A stretch of 5,976 bases of DNA from Clostridia bacterium (lineage in GTDB: Bacteria > Bacillota_A > Clostridia > Oscillospirales > CAG-272), in assembly GCA_017500625.1 (NCBI GenBank), contig JAFVYX010000226.1, forward strand, positions 1 to 5,976. Direction: 5' to 3'. Made by a program: the position numbers and the translations under genes. This document shows positions 1 through 5,017 of this stretch, in pieces (the stretch's first letter is position 1; the number at the start of each line of letters is the position of its first letter). Below the pieces are notes generated by a model. That model saw nothing but the letters and a program-made list of their open reading frames with translations, was not told the DNA's origin and did no database searches.

Positions 1-1
1 A

Positions 2-49
2 CAGCGTTTGAAAAATGAAATTGAGTTGTTGAAGCGACAGCAAAGATAG
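2..49 (+). CDS. 3' end of an unidentified small-protein gene (partial)
   Basis: The frame beginning at base 2 reads QRLKNEIELLKRQQR and stops at TAG 47-49. The visible 15 residues are highly charged with leucine/isoleucine spacing, as in the end of a helix or short coiled coil. The stop overlaps the Shine-Dalgarno of the next ORF (AGGAGG at 48-53), so the two look like adjacent genes of one tightly packed operon, an arrangement common in phage and conjugative elements. The stretch is much more AT-rich than everything after about base 104. The fragment is too short to assign a family. The lack of an upstream start is simply because the window begins here. Confidence 0.4.
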   Translation, partial: QRLKNEIELLKRQQR

Positions 50-60
50 GAGGTGTTTAG

Positions 61-222
61 ATGTCTATCTATACTGACAAGATTCAGGATATGCTTGCAG
101 CACTTCCCTCTTGTGGTCTTCCAGACGGGAAGCGGCACGCAGAGCAATATGAACGCCAACGAGGTCATCGCCGCGCGCGGCAACGAGCTTCTCGGCAAAA
201 AGCTCCTCCACCCAAACGATGA
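61..222 (+). pseudogene. N-terminal fragment of an unidentified ORF, fused out of frame to fumarase DNA
   Basis: ATG at 61 lies 7 bases after AGGAGG (48-53), which is excellent translation-start geometry. The first codons give MSIYTDKIQDMLAAL. From about base 101 the DNA is that of fumC, read in the wrong frame (61 is frame 1, fumC is frame 2), giving arginine/glutamine-rich nonsense that ends at TGA 220-222. Only about 13-14 codons are therefore native to the original gene. I do not recognise that N-terminus. As the DNA stands, ribosomes loaded at this site would make a 53-residue chimeric peptide, not fumarase. Confidence 0.45.
98..104. other. Junction between AT-rich foreign DNA and the fumC gene body
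   Basis: Homology to class II fumarase begins abruptly at the codons for (H)FPLVVFQTGSG (TTC at 104-106). In E. coli FumC the equivalent FPLAIWQTGSG begins near residue 89, inside the protein. Upstream of about 101 the same frame reads unrelated residues (RCLSILTRFRICLQ), base composition drops, and a different gene start occupies the DNA. No target-site duplication, inverted terminal repeat or tRNA is visible at the break. Because it lies about 100 bases from the window end, an assembly chimera is at least as likely as a real rearrangement. Confidence 0.75.
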
Positions 223-1207
223 CGTCAATATGTCGCAATCCTCGAACGACACCTTTCCGACCGCCATGCACCTTGCGGCGGTGTGCGAGACCGAGGGGCG
301 GCTCTTGCCCCCGCTCCGCGCGCTGATCGCCACGCTCCTCCGCCTGGAGGACGAGTGCCGCGGCATCGTCAAATCGGGGCGCACGCACCTTGAGGACGCC
401 ACGCCCATCGCCTTCTCGCAGGAGATCAGCGGCTGGCGCGCCTCCTTGGAGCGCGACCTTTGTGAGCTTGTGGCGGCGACCGACGGCTGCCGCGCGTTGG
501 CGATCGGCGGTACGGCGGTCGGCACGGGGCTCAACGCCCCCCGTGGCTTTGGGGACGCCGTGGCGGCCGAGCTTTCGACCCTGCTCGACACGTCCTTTAC
601 CTCGGCCGAGAACAAGTTCTCCGCCCTCACGTCGCTCTCCCCCCTCGTCCGCGCTCACGCCGCCCTGAAGGCGCTGGCCGCCGACCTTTTCAAGATCGCC
701 AATGACGTCCGCTGGCTGGCCAGCGGCCCGCGGTGCGGTCTTGGGGAGATCACGATCCCCGAGAACGAGCCGGGCTCCTCGATCATGCCCGGCAAGGTCA
801 ACCCCACGCAGTGCGAGGCGCTGACGATGGTGGCGGTGCAGGTCATGGCCAACGATACCGCCGTGACGCTGGCGGCCTCTCAGGGCAACCTCCAGCTGAA
901 CGTTTTTCTCCCCGTGACGATCCACAATTTCCTCTCGTCGGTGCGCCTGCTCTCGGACGCTATTGCCTCCTTTGACAAAAACTGTGCGAGCGGCATACGG
1001 CCAAACCGCGAGAAGATGCAGAAAAACCTCCACTCCTCGCTGATGACGGCCACCGCCCTCTCTCCCCTGCTCGGCTATGAGAAAACGGCGGCGCTTGTCA
1101 AGCTGGCCAACGAGCGCGGCCTGACGCTCCGCGAGGCGGTGATCCTTGACGGCGCGATGACCGCCGAGGAATTCGACGCCGCCTATCACCCCGAGGATAT
1201 GGTGTAA
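101..1207 (+). pseudogene. fumC: Class II fumarate hydratase (fumarase C), 5'-truncated
   Basis: Class II fumarase interconverts fumarate and L-malate in the cytoplasm as a homotetramer. The hallmarks read in order: QTGSGTQSNMN (122-154), the B-site HPNDDVN (His codon 209-211), SQSSND, GRTHLEDATP with the catalytic-histidine equivalent of E. coli His188 (codon 386-388), GGTAVGTGLN, NDVRWLASGPRCG, and the fumarate-lyase signature GSSIMPGKVNP (773-805). GTQSNMN rather than the aspartase-type GTSVNMN, plus the whole C-terminus ending EEFDAAYHPEDMV, supports fumarase over aspartase or argininosuccinate lyase. About 367 residues remain of a usual ~460. The first ~88 are missing and are replaced by unrelated DNA, and the in-frame GTG at 53 sits inside another gene's Shine-Dalgarno, so it is not a credible start. 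The remaining frame is intact, so the gene may be whole in the source genome and broken only by misassembly. Confidence 0.93.
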
Positions 1208-1291
1208 AAGGTAAACCTTACTTTCCTTTTTGACAAAAATGGGGGCGCCCCCTGCCTGCTTTTGGCGGCAAGTCCCCAAGGAGTATCGCCT
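1208..1291. other. fumC-mrr intergenic gap with a GC-rich palindrome
   Basis: The 84-bp gap contains a perfect 12-bp palindrome, GGGGGCGCCCCC (1241-1252), just after an A/T-rich stretch. There is no T-run after it, so it is not a convincing terminator. A TTGACA-like hexamer (1230-1235) lacks a matching -10 at 16-18 bp. The nuclease gene downstream may therefore be transcribed by read-through from fumC or from a promoter I cannot see. Confidence 0.4.
1278..1283 (+). promoter_or_regulatory. Ribosome binding site that sets the Mrr-like gene start
   Basis: AAGGAG lies 8 bases before ATG 1292. The frame is open further back to a TTG at 1262, but that codon has no Shine-Dalgarno and would add ten residues that do not look like a protein start. 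ATG 1292 is therefore chosen. Confidence 0.8.
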
Positions 1292-2314
1292 ATGAAGCTC
1301 AAAAAAGCCCTGACCAAGAAGCGGCGCGAGAAGCTCCGCCGCGAGATCCTCTCCCTGCTTTCCGAGAGGCGCGGTCTTTTCCGCCGTGAGATCAACTCCC
1401 ACCTTTCGGCCACCCATGGCATCACGGAGGCCGAGGCGCGGGACAACGCGCCCGACAGCCGCCGAAACCTGCTCTTTTCGGCCATTGGCACCGTGCTTTC
1501 CGACCTTACGCGGGACGGCACGCTTTTGCGGAGCGCCGAGGGGCGCTACACCCTCGAAAAGGACGCCCACGTGGCGGTGCGCGAGGCCGCCTGCCGCGAT
1601 TTTCTGCTCACGTTCCTTGACGGCCGCGAGGCCACGCGGAGCGAGATCTACGCCGAAGCCGAGGCCCACTTCGGCACGGCGCTCACCCCCACCCTCTCGG
1701 ACGATCACGCCCTGCGCTCGATGATGGGGGCGCTCCTTGACACCCTTTGGCGCGAGGGCGAGCTTACGAAAAGCGGCGACCTCTTCCGCCGCACGGTGTA
1801 CGCCGAGGAATTCTTTGAAAGCGGCGATGACGAGCGCCTCCGCCGCCTCTACCTCTCGCTCCTCCACCGCCAGGGCGGTGCCTTCTTCGAGCGCTTCACC
1901 GTCTCGCTTCTTCGTGACTATTACCGCCGCACAGGGCGCACCGTGACGGTGGCCGAGGTCTCGGGCGGCGCCGACGACGGCGGCATTGACGGCCGCATCG
2001 AAACGCGCGATGCGCTCGGCTTTTCCGAGGTGGTGCTGATCCAGACCAAGTGCCGCCGCGAGCATCTCCACGTGACCGAGCGCGAGGTGCGCGGCTTTTA
2101 CGGCGCCATGCGCGCCAAGGGCGGTACGCGCGGCATCTTTGTGACGACCTCCTATTTCCACGAGGCGGCAAGCCGCTTCTTCGACGCCCTGCCCGACTGC
2201 GTGGGCATCGACGGCGTGCGCCTCTTTGCCCTCGTCAGAGAATGCTCGTACGGCCTCCGCCACACGGCGGAGGGCTACACCGTTGACCGCAGCTTTTTCC
2301 GAGAATCGCTTTGA
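1292..2314 (+). CDS. Mrr-family restriction endonuclease (type IV-like), 340 aa
   Basis: This is probably a nuclease that cleaves modified or otherwise foreign DNA. The C-terminal half carries the Mrr catalytic domain: FERF with Glu200, GGADDGGIDG with Asp233, and IQTK with Gln251/Lys253, forming a D-(Q/E)xK variant of the PD-(D/E)xK active site. These are followed by the family's VREVRGFYGAM-like helix (from about residue 261), GGTRGIFVTTSYF (277-289) and IDGVRLFALV (306-315). The N-terminal ~170 residues look like two winged-helix-type DNA-reading segments (about 15-90 and 98-170). Each ends in a short basic or aromatic beta-wing (GRYTL, GDLFRRT). Classical E. coli Mrr is about 300 residues with one Mrr_N domain. 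No methyltransferase or specificity subunit lies nearby, as expected for a modification-dependent enzyme. Base composition matches the neighbours, so recent transfer is not obvious. The family call is firm. The substrate is not: nucleases of this family also include non-restriction members. Confidence 0.88.
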   Translation: MKLKKALTKKRREKLRREILSLLSERRGLFRREINSHLSATHGITEAEARDNAPDSRRNLLFSAIGTVLSDLTRDGTLLRSAEGRYTLEKDAHVAVREAACRDFLLTFLDGREATRSEIYAEAEAHFGTALTPTLSDDHALRSMMGALLDTLWREGELTKSGDLFRRTVYAEEFFESGDDERLRRLYLSLLHRQGGAFFERFTVSLLRDYYRRTGRTVTVAEVSGGADDGGIDGRIETRDALGFSEVVLIQTKCRREHLHVTEREVRGFYGAMRAKGGTRGIFVTTSYFHEAASRFFDALPDCVGIDGVRLFALVRECSYGLRHTAEGYTVDRSFFRESL

Positions 2315-2343
2315 TACAAAGGGAGCTAACGGCTCCCTTTGTA
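2315..2343 (+). terminator. Hairpin directly after the Mrr-like gene (weak terminator)
   Basis: A perfect 12-bp stem (TACAAAGGGAGC, 2315-2326, with its complement 2332-2343) closes a 5-base loop, starting at the very next base after the stop codon. Only three T residues follow the GC part, so intrinsic termination may be incomplete. The core is nearly identical to the hairpin at 2446-2478. Confidence 0.65.
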
Positions 2344-2391
2344 CAACGATGCCGCCGCCTTGAGAGCGAGAAAATTCGGAGCAGAAATCGT

Positions 2392-2444
2392 CGCTTCCCG
2401 TCCCGAAGGCGTATTCTCATACGTCGAGCGGACGGGAACGGCGA
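2392..2444. repeat. Interrupted inverted repeat between the two terminators
   Basis: TTCCCGTCC (2396-2404) pairs perfectly with GGACGGGAA (2430-2438). The outer arm continues with TCGC (2392-2395) and GCGA (2441-2444) after a 2-base bulge. Inside, CGTAT (2410-2414) and ATACG (2419-2423) close a 4-base loop, separated from the outer stem by an unpaired internal loop. The product would be a three-storey hairpin with no coding capacity that I can defend. It could be a structured RNA, a protein site, or part of a small mobile repeat. Confidence 0.5.
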
Positions 2445-2445
2445 A

Positions 2446-2478
2446 GCAAAAAAGGGAGCCAGCGGCTCCCTTTTTTGC
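2446..2478. terminator. Bidirectional terminator between convergent genes
   Basis: A perfect 15-bp stem (2446-2460 with 2464-2478) closes a 3-base loop. It has a GC-rich core (GGGAGCC/GGCTCCC) flanked by A6 on the left and T6 on the right, so it terminates in both directions. It serves transcripts coming rightward past the Mrr-like gene and the leftward GDPD/small-protein operon, whose last stop is at 2503. Confidence 0.9.
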
Positions 2479-2502
2479 TGTTTATGCCCGAAGTTTCCGC
2501 TC

Positions 2503-2670
2503 TCACTCTATAATTTCGTAGGAAAACATTTCATAGTGCAAGCGTGTTCCGATATCCGCCGACGGGGGCAGGAGCGAGAGGGCGATGAAGACCTCGTCGC
2601 CCGTGGCATCGTCGCGGAGAATGGCGTATTCCCCCTCGGTCCGCACGAGGGTATAGTTCTTCGGCTCCAT
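2503..2670 (-). CDS. Small DUF3006-like protein, 55 aa
   Basis: The protein begins MEPKNYTLVRTEGEYAILRD and continues with an acidic turn, then FIALSLLPPSADIGTRLHYE. The pattern of a beta-strand start, EGEYAIL, a short acidic turn, SLLPP and a final hydrophobic strand resembles DUF3006-type small beta proteins of Bacillota, whose function is unknown. It is acidic, has no signal peptide or membrane segment, and is probably cytosolic. Its ATG (2668-2670, minus strand) is one base past the stop of the GDPD gene (2672-2674), and no strong Shine-Dalgarno precedes it, so it probably depends on translational coupling with GDPD. The frame is open further upstream, but that part is only the shadow of the GDPD gene. 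The call as a real gene is strong; the family name is tentative. Confidence 0.75.
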   Translation of the reverse strand: MEPKNYTLVRTEGEYAILRDDATGDEVFIALSLLPPSADIGTRLHYEMFSYEIIE

Positions 2671-2671
2671 A

Positions 2672-3388
2672 TCACTCGAGGGCGTTGGTCGTGACGTAAT
2701 CGACACCCATAGCCAAAACGCGGGCGGCGGCCTCGGGCGTGTCGACCGTCCAGCAGTTGACCTCAAGGCCCGCTCCGTGAGCCATCGCCACGATCTCGGG
2801 CGTGAGGTATTCATGATGGACGTCAAGGCCGATGCGGTTTTCAAGGCAATACTTCAGCACCCAATCGGCGTTCTCGGACGGGAGAAGCTGGGCCGCCGCC
2901 GTCGGGCGGAGCTTTCTCACCTCGAGAAGATTCTGCGGGTGGAAGCTGATGAAGAGGGTGTCCTCCAGGTGCCCCTCGCCTTCCAGGACGCCGATGATGC
3001 CCGCGATATGCTCGGGGGCGATATCGCCCTTCAGCTCGAGGACCGATTTTTTGCCGTAGCGGTGGCAGACCGAGACGTAGTCGGAGAGCGTCGGCACGAC
3101 AAGGTCGGAGCGCGTTCTTCCCGTCTTGTCAAGGAGCCGCACGGCCTGAAGCTCGGCGAGCGTTGCGTCCTCCACCCTCATATCGACTCCCGCCGTACGG
3201 GCAAGGGTATCGTCGTGGCAGATGACGTATTGGCCGTCTTTTGTCACGCGGACGTCGGTCTCAATGCCCCAATAGCTGCGGTTGGCGGCGGCCACAAAGG
3301 CGGCCACGGTGTTCTCGGCCTCAAGAGCCGAGGCGCCGCGGTGGGCGATCATGCGGCAGGTGCCGCGCTCAATTTTAACGGTATCCAT
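2672..3388 (-). CDS. Glycerophosphodiester phosphodiesterase (GDPD family), 238 aa
   Basis: The enzyme hydrolyses deacylated phospholipid head-groups (glycerophosphodiesters) to sn-glycerol 3-phosphate and an alcohol, on a metal-dependent TIM barrel. The full motif set is visible: IAHRGA (His16, Arg17), ENT (25-27), IETD (Glu43, Asp45 metal ligands), CHDD (His58, Asp59, catalytic), LELK (Glu118, Lys120) and the closing NCWTVDTPEAA and GVDYVTTN segments. The length matches compact cytosolic GDPDs of the UgpQ type. There is no signal peptide, so periplasmic GlpQ is less likely. ATG 3388 is chosen because GGGAGG lies 6 bases upstream. The frame runs further back across the promoter region, but those residues are not protein-like. 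It is the first gene of a leftward operon with the 55-aa protein, driven by the promoter at 3420-3448 and divergent from mscL. Confidence 0.93.
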   Translation of the reverse strand: MDTVKIERGTCRMIAHRGASALEAENTVAAFVAAANRSYWGIETDVRVTKDGQYVICHDDTLARTAGVDMRVEDATLAELQAVRLLDKTGRTRSDLVVPTLSDYVSVCHRYGKKSVLELKGDIAPEHIAGIIGVLEGEGHLEDTLFISFHPQNLLEVRKLRPTAAAQLLPSENADWVLKYCLENRIGLDVHHEYLTPEIVAMAHGAGLEVNCWTVDTPEAAARVLAMGVDYVTTNALE

Positions 3389-3394
3389 GGTATT

Positions 3395-3400
3395 CCTCCC
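3395..3400 (-). promoter_or_regulatory. Ribosome binding site fixing the GDPD start
   Basis: On the minus strand GGGAGG is followed by six bases and ATG (3388-3386). This decides against more distant in-frame starts, including one at about 3421 and those inside mscL. Confidence 0.85.
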
Positions 3401-3419
3401 AAGCTCTGTTTCTACCCCT

Positions 3420-3448
3420 ATCATAGCACATTCTCTCCCCTTTTGCAA
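3420..3448 (-). promoter_or_regulatory. Leftward sigma-A promoter for the GDPD operon
   Basis: On the minus strand TTGCAA (3448-3443), a 17-bp spacer and TATGAT (3425-3420) are preceded by TG one base before the hexamer, which is an extended -10. The weak -35 (4/6) is compensated by the TG. The leader to the ATG is about 25 bases. Confidence 0.65.
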
Positions 3449-3458
3449 GCGCAAAAGG
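3439..3458. promoter_or_regulatory. Palindrome overlapping the GDPD -35: candidate operator
   Basis: CCTTTTGC (3439-3446) and GCAAAAGG (3451-3458) form a perfect 8-bp inverted repeat with a 4-base spacer. It covers the whole leftward -35 hexamer and ends 20 bp before the rightward -35, so a bound dimer could block GDPD and perhaps influence mscL. As RNA it could also be a hairpin followed by A-rich DNA, but it lies upstream of both transcripts. The operator role is inferred from position only. Confidence 0.45.
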
Positions 3459-3478
3459 AAAAAAGCGCGGCCTTGTGA

Positions 3479-3507
3479 TTGACAAGCCATAGCGGCGGTA
3501 GTATAAT
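3479..3507 (+). promoter_or_regulatory. Consensus sigma-A promoter for the mscL-isomerase operon
   Basis: TTGACA (3479-3484) and TATAAT (3502-3507) match the consensus at all twelve positions with the ideal 17-bp spacer. Transcription should begin near 3514, about 20 bases before the mscL start. Such a perfect match predicts strong, constitutive-type expression unless a repressor intervenes. Confidence 0.92.
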
Positions 3508-3520
3508 AGAGAAAAAAACA

Positions 3521-3526
3521 AAGGAG
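3521..3526 (+). promoter_or_regulatory. Ribosome binding site supporting the GTG start of mscL
   Basis: AAGGAG lies 7 bases before GTG 3534. No ATG fits: the next in-frame Met falls inside the first membrane helix, so GTG is the start. Confidence 0.85.
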
Positions 3527-3533
3527 AACCCGA

Positions 3534-4136
3534 GTGAAGCGCTTTTTTTCCGAATTCAAGACCTTTATTTCCCGCGGCAACGTGGTGGATATGGCCGTTG
3601 GCGTGATCGTCGGCAGCTCGTTCACCGCGATCGTCAACGGACTGTCAAACAACGTCCTGAAGCCGATCATCAACTGGCTGCTTGCCCTCATCTTCGGGGC
3701 GGATTCTCTGAGCGAGGTCTATACCGTCCTAAAGCGGGCCGACCTCCCCGACGGCACCCTTGACCTTGCCAACTCGATCTACATCGACTGGGGTGCCTTC
3801 CTGAACGCGGTCCTCAACTTCTTCCTTGTGGCCTTTGTCCTCTTTATGATCGTGAGGGTCATCAACCGCGTTCGCACGCGCCACAAGGCGCTGACCGCGA
3901 GAATGCTCTCGGGCGTGCCGCGCCGCCGTGACCTTGCGGATATGCGCCGCCGCGGCGTGTGCCTTGCCGATCCCGACGCCGTCCGTGCCTACTACGCCGA
4001 GCGTGAAAAGGAAGAAAGAGAGGCCGCCGAGAAAAAGGCCGCCGAGGAAGCCGAAAAAGCGCGTCTTGAACGCGAGAAGAACCCGACTGCTGAGGATCTT
4101 TTGCGCGAGATCCGCGACCTTTTGAAGAAGGAGTGA
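3534..4136 (+). CDS. mscL: Large-conductance mechanosensitive channel MscL with extended C-terminal linker, 200 aa
   Basis: MscL is a homopentameric inner-membrane channel that opens under membrane tension to vent solutes on hypo-osmotic shock. The family's N-terminal amphipathic helix and RGNVVDMAVGVIVGSSF pore-lining TM1 (about residues 14-47) are clear, including the glycine equivalent to E. coli Gly22 (Gly23 here). A periplasmic loop follows (about 55-86), then TM2 (about 87-112, IDWGAFLNAVLNFFLVAFVL). The last segment, EDLLREIRDLLKKE, matches the E. coli cytoplasmic helix LLTEIRDLLKEQ. Between TM2 and that helix lie about 70 residues instead of the usual ~15: a basic part (113-140), a short GVCLADPDAVRAYY piece and a Glu/Lys/Ala-rich helix (154-182). 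This makes 200 residues against about 136 in E. coli. It is the first gene of an operon; the next start is 3 bases after its stop, with that gene's Shine-Dalgarno inside the end of mscL. Confidence 0.95.
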   Translation: MKRFFSEFKTFISRGNVVDMAVGVIVGSSFTAIVNGLSNNVLKPIINWLLALIFGADSLSEVYTVLKRADLPDGTLDLANSIYIDWGAFLNAVLNFFLVAFVLFMIVRVINRVRTRHKALTARMLSGVPRRRDLADMRRRGVCLADPDAVRAYYAEREKEEREAAEKKAAEEAEKARLEREKNPTAEDLLREIRDLLKKE

Positions 4137-4139
4137 GCT

Positions 4140-4997
4140 ATGAAAATCTCTACCGAGATCAGCTCGGCCGCAAGGCACGTGGGCGAAGGGCGCGCCGTGG
4201 AGCTTGTTGCCGCCGCGGGCTTTGATGCCTACGATTTTTCGATGTTCGCCATGGTGTCCTTCGACTGGAAGACGGACACCGTCAAGGAGAGTGACCACCC
4301 GCTTGCGAACGCGGGCTACGCTGCCTTTGCCAAGGAGATCGCTCACGTGGCCAAGGAATGCGGCCTCGTCTGCAACCAGTCGCACGCCCCCTTCCCCTCG
4401 CGCGGGGCGTTGATCCCTTACCTCTACCGTGCCATCGAATGCACGGCCATTGCGGGGGGAGACGTGTGCGTCATTCACCCCGACAACAATAAGTCGGCCG
4501 AGGAGAACGCCGAAATGTACGCCCCTCTCCTTGAATTTGCCAAGGGGTGCGGCGTCCGCATTGCCACCGAAAATATGTGGAACTGGGACAGAGAAAAAAA
4601 CGAGGCGCTCCCCGCCGCCTGCTCTCACCACGAGGACTTTTTGCGCCACCTGCTGGCCCTCGACGATCCCGCCTTTGTCGCCTGCCTTGACATCGGCCAC
4701 GCCGAGATGCGCGGGCTTTCCACCACCGCGGTCGATATGATCAGAACGCTCGGGGCGCGTCTTGCGGCCCTCCACGTGCACGATAACGACCTTCACCTTG
4801 ACAGCCACGCCATTCCCTTCTCCATGCAGATCGACTTCGCCGCCGTGGCCGCCGCCCTCCGTGAGGTGGGCTATACGGGCTACGTAACGCTGGAGTCCGA
4901 ACGCCACCTCGCCTCCTACACCCCCGACACGGTCGCCGCAGGCCTTGCCGAAATGGCCGCCGCCGCCCGCCGCCTCGGCGCGATGATCGAGGGCTGA
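4140..4997 (+). CDS. Sugar phosphate isomerase/epimerase-like TIM barrel, copy A, 285 aa
   Basis: The protein belongs to the xylose-isomerase-like/AP-endonuclease-2 TIM-barrel superfamily, whose members isomerise or epimerise sugars, sugar phosphates or inositols using a divalent metal. Likely metal/catalytic residues are Glu144 (RIATEN), Asp184 and His187 (CLDIGHAEM), a His in LHVHDND (212 or 214) and Glu252 (VTLESE). The inner-face QSHAPFP (His82) and VIHP (His113) also fit. There is no signal peptide, so it is cytosolic. It starts 3 bases after mscL, with GAAGGAG (4127-4133) inside the mscL end, so the two are co-transcribed and probably coupled. The next gene is a close paralogue. I cannot name the substrate: hydroxypyruvate isomerase, L-ribulose-5-phosphate or D-psicose-type epimerases and inosose enzymes share this pattern. 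Confidence 0.85.
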   Translation: MKISTEISSAARHVGEGRAVELVAAAGFDAYDFSMFAMVSFDWKTDTVKESDHPLANAGYAAFAKEIAHVAKECGLVCNQSHAPFPSRGALIPYLYRAIECTAIAGGDVCVIHPDNNKSAEENAEMYAPLLEFAKGCGVRIATENMWNWDREKNEALPAACSHHEDFLRHLLALDDPAFVACLDIGHAEMRGLSTTAVDMIRTLGARLAALHVHDNDLHLDSHAIPFSMQIDFAAVAAALREVGYTGYVTLESERHLASYTPDTVAAGLAEMAAAARRLGAMIEG

Positions 4998-5017
4998 CCG
5001 CAGAAAGGAGTCCCGCT

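Noticed and set aside
53..103. GTG at 53 as the fumarase start
   Set aside because: It lies inside the AGGAGGTG Shine-Dalgarno of another ORF, and residues up to about 103 have no fumarase similarity.
1230..1258. Promoter upstream of the Mrr-like gene (TTGACA at 1230-1235)
   Set aside because: No -10-like hexamer occurs 16-18 bp downstream; that region is GC-rich.
65..2263. A 732-codon open frame on the minus strand running across fumC and the Mrr-like gene
   Set aside because: It mirrors two clear plus-strand genes with strong GC-rich third positions, which suppress antisense stops. The protein is Arg/Gly/Ala/His-rich and matches no family.
2315..2478. CRISPR array suggested by the repeated 23-base element
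   Set aside because: There are only two copies, about 110 bases apart, each a terminator-like hairpin, with no third repeat or cas gene.
2311..2694. Plus-strand open frame across the terminator region and the small minus-strand gene
   Set aside because: It begins in the Mrr-like gene's stop, reads through two terminator hairpins and has no Shine-Dalgarno; it is antisense to the better-supported 55-aa gene.
3389..3533. Riboswitch in the mscL or GDPD leader
   Set aside because: Predicted leaders are only about 20-30 bases, too short for an aptamer.
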